From Rickettsiales bacterium (GTDB lineage: Bacteria; Pseudomonadota; Alphaproteobacteria; Rickettsiales; Rickettsiaceae), in NCBI GenBank assembly GCA_947453775.1, contig CANGHM010000007.1:1-9892 (forward strand): a DNA stretch of 9,892 nucleotides, written 5' to 3'. Both the position numbers and the translations under genes were made by a program. The notes below the pieces were generated by a model. The model did no database searches, was not told the origin of the DNA, and was given only the letters and a program-made list of their open reading frames with translations. Numbering within the stretch: the stretch's first letter is position 1; every line of letters begins with the position of its first letter. Below, piece after piece: positions 7,906 to 9,892 of this stretch.

Positions 7906-8532
7906 ATGTTTTATATGGCTTGGGATGATATAAATGATACTGACAGATACGGTAGAACACAGCTTCATATAGCAGCTGAAAAAGGTAGAGAGGCAAAAGT
8001 GCGGCAAATATTAGATCAAGATGCCGAGGTGGATTTAGGTGACGATACTGAAAGAACCGCCTTGCATTACGCTGTATTAAATGGCCATACAGCAATAGTT
8101 AAGATTTTATTAGAAAATCAAGCAGATCCCAATATGCAAGATGAAAATGGTATGAGTCCGCTACTATTGCTACGTCATAATGCGCCAGAAATTCTAAGTC
8201 TTTTAATCAAACATGGGGCAAATGTTAATATTACAGACTTTGAAGGAAAAACCCTTTTTAATATAGCGGTGCAAAATCGCGATGTAGATTTTTTAAAAAT
8301 GCTCATATCTCACGGTGCAGATCCTAATAAACATGATCAACATGGCTTAAGTCCTTTGCTAAATTCAGCTAAAGCGCAAAATTCTCAAGTTGTAGAGTTT
8401 TTGCTACAGCTAAAAGATGCTAATGGAGGCAAATTAATTAATCACGAACATAAAGACAAGGGTGGAAAAAGCTTACAAGACTATTACGATTTAGAAACAC
8501 TGTGTGCGCGAGAAGATGCTTGGAGTGTATGA
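7906..8532 (+). CDS. Ankyrin-repeat protein
   Basis: The product has 208 residues and is almost entirely ankyrin repeats: about 12-44 (GRTQLHIAAEKGR), 45-77 (ERTALHYAVLNGH), 78-109 (GMSPLLLLRHN), 110-142 (GKTLFNIAVQNRD) and 143 to about 176 (GLSPLLNSAKAQN). A partial sixth repeat (HKDKGGKSLQDYY) may follow. Repeats 1 and 2 are closest to consensus TPLHxAAxxGH; later ones diverge. There is no signal peptide or membrane helix, so it is cytosolic or exported by a non-Sec route. The start is the ATG at 7906; an ATG at 7915 is an alternative, and neither has a Shine-Dalgarno. It is the only plus-strand gene and has its own strong promoter. Ankyrin proteins of Rickettsiales (for example Anaplasma AnkA and the Orientia Anks) are often type I or IV effectors, but nothing here proves secretion. 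Its protein target is unknown. Confidence 0.93.
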   Translation: MFYMAWDDINDTDRYGRTQLHIAAEKGREAKVRQILDQDAEVDLGDDTERTALHYAVLNGHTAIVKILLENQADPNMQDENGMSPLLLLRHNAPEILSLLIKHGANVNITDFEGKTLFNIAVQNRDVDFLKMLISHGADPNKHDQHGLSPLLNSAKAQNSQVVEFLLQLKDANGGKLINHEHKDKGGKSLQDYYDLETLCAREDAWSV

Positions 8533-8589
8533 AATATATTGATTTGGTAGAGTTTAGGTTAATTTAGATAGTGGCAAGGATTTTATGAG

Positions 8590-8620
8590 TTTGGCGACTG
8601 CTAAAATTACAGCGCCCAAA
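8590..8620. repeat. Imperfect GC-rich hairpin between convergent genes
   Basis: TTTGGCG + CTG (8590-8600, with one bulged A) pairs with CAG + CGCCCAAA (8610-8620, with one extra C) around a 9-base AT-rich loop. It is the most GC-rich structure in an otherwise AT-rich 125-bp gap between the convergent ankyrin and repeat-peptide genes. Neither strand has a T-run after it. It may act as a bidirectional 3'-end structure or Rho-independent pause, which is inference. Confidence 0.45.
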
Positions 8621-8627
8621 AGTAGGG

Positions 8628-8650
8628 AAAATAGGAGATAAAACCCCTAT
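8628..8650 (-). terminator. Intrinsic terminator-like hairpin of the repeat-peptide gene
   Basis: On the minus strand, ATAGGGG (8650-8644), a 6-base loop and CTCCTAT (8637-8631) form a 7-bp stem with one G-U pair, followed by TTT. It begins 7 bases after the TAA of the 8658-8846 gene. The T-tail is short, so efficiency is uncertain. Confidence 0.5.
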
Positions 8651-8657
8651 AATCACA

Positions 8658-8846
8658 TTACTTTTTCTTTTCAGGAGCAACAGGAGCAGAAGGCTTAACT
8701 TCCGCCTCAGGCTTAACTTCTTCAGGCTTAACTTCTTCAGTAGTCTTAACTTCTTCTTTAACTTTAACATCATCAGCATTAACTGCACCAAAAGCGAAAA
8801 ATGACATTGCTAATAATGCCAAAACAGAATTCTTTAACTTGTTCAT
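8658..8846 (-). CDS. Small secreted Lys/Glu/Val/Pro repeat peptide
   Basis: A 62-residue product begins with a clear Sec signal peptide: MNKLKN, a hydrophobic core (about 7-20), and a probable signal peptidase I cut after VNA (A24). The mature part is about 38 residues, highly charged and low in complexity. It is built from imperfect units EEVKTT, EEVKP, EEVKP, EAEVKP and SAPVAP, ending in EKKK. No cysteine is present, so it is not a lipoprotein. An AAGG ribosome binding site lies 9 nt before the ATG, and a TTGATT-17-TATGAT promoter is upstream. With the terminator-like hairpin just after the stop, this looks like a complete one-gene unit. I do not recognise the family. It is likely disordered in the periplasm; a role as a periplasmic linker, a cation-binding peptide or a host-facing peptide would all be guesses. 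Confidence 0.82.
   Translation of the reverse strand: MNKLKNSVLALLAMSFFAFGAVNADDVKVKEEVKTTEEVKPEEVKPEAEVKPSAPVAPEKKK
8692..8760 (-). repeat. Degenerate 15/18-bp tandem repeat inside the repeat-peptide gene
   Basis: On the plus strand the core GGCTTAACTTC recurs at 8692, 8710 and 8725, then as GTCTTAACTTC at 8743 and a decayed copy near 8758. The spacings are 18, 15 and 18 bp, so every unit keeps the reading frame and encodes E-V-K-(P/T). A second small direct repeat, CAGGAGCA, lies at 8672 and 8681. Such arrays expand and contract by slippage and could differ between strains. Confidence 0.75.
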
Positions 8847-9023
8847 ATAAATTTACCTTAATTTTCTCTTTATCATAACTTAAAAATCAAGAGCAATCAA
8901 CCGCGTTACTAACTAATATCATAAAATAAGTTTATTAATGGTATTTATATTATTTAAAACGTTTACTGGATCAATATTATTTCAAATGGTAATTTTTTTC
9001 ATCTGCTCACTAAATTGTGATTT
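8847..9023. other. Intergenic gap between sucD and repeat-peptide gene
   Basis: This 177-bp AT-rich stretch holds the promoter and leader of the 8658-8846 gene at its left end. Just after the sucD stop there is a 4-bp TCAC/GTGA stem, too weak to call a terminator. I see no RNA gene or ORF in it. Confidence 0.5.
8872..8900 (-). promoter_or_regulatory. Promoter for the repeat-peptide gene
   Basis: On the minus strand TTGATT (8895-8900) and TATGAT (8872-8877) are separated by 17 bases (4 of 6 and 5 of 6 consensus matches). Transcription would start near 8865, about 20 bases before the ATG at 8846. The leader contains the AAGG ribosome binding site. Confidence 0.55.
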
Positions 9024-9892
9024 TTATATCACTTTAAGTAAAGTCTCTCCGATATCAGCTGGAGAATGACTAATAGCGATGCCAGCTTCTTGCATAGCAG
9101 CTATTTTACTTTCAGCAGAGCCAGTATTGCCTGCTACTATTGCTCCAGCATGCCCCATTCTTTTTCCCTTGGGCGCGCTACTGCCAGCTATAAAACCAAC
9201 AATTGGCTTTTTAATTTTGCAATCTTTAATCAGTTGGGCTGCTTCTTCTTCCTCATTTCCACCAATTTCTCCGATCATAACAATGCCTTGAGTTTGATCA
9301 TCTGCTAAAAACAACTCTATACATTCGCTAAAAGTAGTTCCATGAATAGGATCTCCACCAATGCCCACGCAAGTTGATTGACCTAATCCTGCTGCAGTTG
9401 TTTGCCCTACAGCCTCATATGTTAAAGTGCCAGATCTAGAAACTATGCCAATATGACCCTTTTTATGTATGTGTCCTGGCATAATACCTATTTTGCATTC
9501 ATCTGGGGTAATAATTCCTGGGCAGTTTGGCCCGATGAGTCTAGTTTTTGAGCCCTTTAATGCTTTATGGACTTTTAGCATATCTAAGATTGGTATTCCC
9601 TCGGTAATACATACAACTAACTCAAGTTTTGCATCAATAGCTTCAAAAATTGCATCAGCGGCAAAAGCTGCAGGTACATAAATAACACTAGTATTTGCCC
9701 CGGTGGTACTTGCCGCTTCTAACACAGTATTAAATACCGGTAGTCCTAGATGGGTGGAAGATCCCTTGCCCGGGGTAACTCCAGCTACCATTTTTGTGCC
9801 ATATGCAATTGCTTGCTTAGAGTGAAAAGTTCCTTGTAAGCCAGTAAAACCCTGGCATATTACTTTAGTATGTTTGTTGATTATAATCGACA
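9024..9892 (-). CDS. sucD: Succinyl-CoA synthetase (succinate-CoA ligase) alpha subunit, missing only its first base
   Basis: With the beta subunit SucC, this TCA-cycle enzyme converts succinyl-CoA plus ADP/GDP and phosphate to succinate, CoA and ATP/GTP in the cytosol. In the frame of the stop at 9024 the reading continues past the internal Met at 9791 to the right edge, adding [17 protein letters not shown] and more. That is the real N-terminal CoA-binding Rossmann start. The edge codon reads ?TG, very probably the ATG, so about 290 residues are encoded (E. coli 289). Seen: [10 protein letters not shown] (15-24), GPNCPG (C124, the CoA-site cysteine), [21 protein letters not shown], and the phosphohistidine motif GHAGAI (H248, equivalent to H246 in E. 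coli). sucC is expected just upstream, outside the window. No good terminator follows the stop. Confidence 0.97.
   Translation of the reverse strand, partial: SIIINKHTKVICQGFTGLQGTFHSKQAIAYGTKMVAGVTPGKGSSTHLGLPVFNTVLEAASTTGANTSVIYVPAAFAADAIFEAIDAKLELVVCITEGIPILDMLKVHKALKGSKTRLIGPNCPGIITPDECKIGIMPGHIHKKGHIGIVSRSGTLTYEAVGQTTAAGLGQSTCVGIGGDPIHGTTFSECIELFLADDQTQGIVMIGEIGGNEEEEAAQLIKDCKIKKPIVGFIAGSSAPKGKRMGHAGAIVAGNTGSAESKIAAMQEAGIAISHSPADIGETLLKVI

Noticed and set aside
7847..8095. 82-codon minus-strand frame over the ankyrin gene start
   Set aside because: It is antisense to well-formed ankyrin repeats and covers the strong plus-strand promoter; it shows no recognisable protein features.
8692..8760. 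Possible CRISPR-like array
   Set aside because: The repeats are 15-18 bp, contiguous and in frame within a coding gene, with no spacers and no cas genes.
8564..8791. 75-codon minus-strand frame rich in Leu and Lys overlapping the repeat-peptide gene
   Set aside because: It is an out-of-frame reading of the same tandem repeat. The other frame has a signal peptide, ribosome binding site and matched terminator.
9079..9681. Plus-strand open frames in the sucD region
   Set aside because: They are antisense shadows of the strongly conserved sucD sequence.

Overview
The window is an AT-rich bacterial chromosome segment. It looks like an alphaproteobacterium of the order Rickettsiales, probably Rickettsiaceae or a close endosymbiont relative. 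This rests on recalled protein similarity (NuoI, NuoJ and SucD read much like Rickettsia proteins), the low GC, and an ankyrin-repeat gene beside housekeeping genes. The exact genus cannot be fixed without a search.

Layout. Positions 1-6096, all on the minus strand, hold the distal half of the respiratory complex I operon in transcription order nuoG-nuoH-nuoI-nuoJ-nuoK-nuoL. Junctions are tight or overlapping, and nuoL runs off the left edge. Next come two minus-strand lipoprotein genes 28 bp apart (6239-7006 and 7035-7661): one of unknown function with a possible CsgG/GNA1162-like shape, and one SlyB-type glycine-zipper protein. A divergent, AT-rich promoter region (7662-7905) separates them from the only plus-strand gene, a five-repeat ankyrin protein (7906-8532). 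That gene converges on a tiny minus-strand gene (8658-8846) for a secreted Lys/Glu/Val/Pro repeat peptide. The right end (9024-9892) is sucD, the alpha subunit of succinyl-CoA synthetase. Only the first base of its probable start codon is missing.

How the genes fit together. NuoG-L are the Fe-S arm and proton-pumping membrane subunits of NADH:quinone oxidoreductase. SucD makes ATP/GTP and succinate in the TCA cycle, so both ends of the window are core energy metabolism. The middle (about 6.2-8.9 kb) is the lineage-variable part: envelope lipoproteins, an ankyrin protein that could act on a host, and a periplasmic repeat peptide.

The most notable observation is at the 5' end of nuoI. A Rickettsia-like N-terminal extension with its own ribosome binding site is present but lies one base out of frame, at a run of six A. 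No CRISPR array, tRNA, rRNA or insertion sequence was seen, and I found no clear multi-gene novel system.
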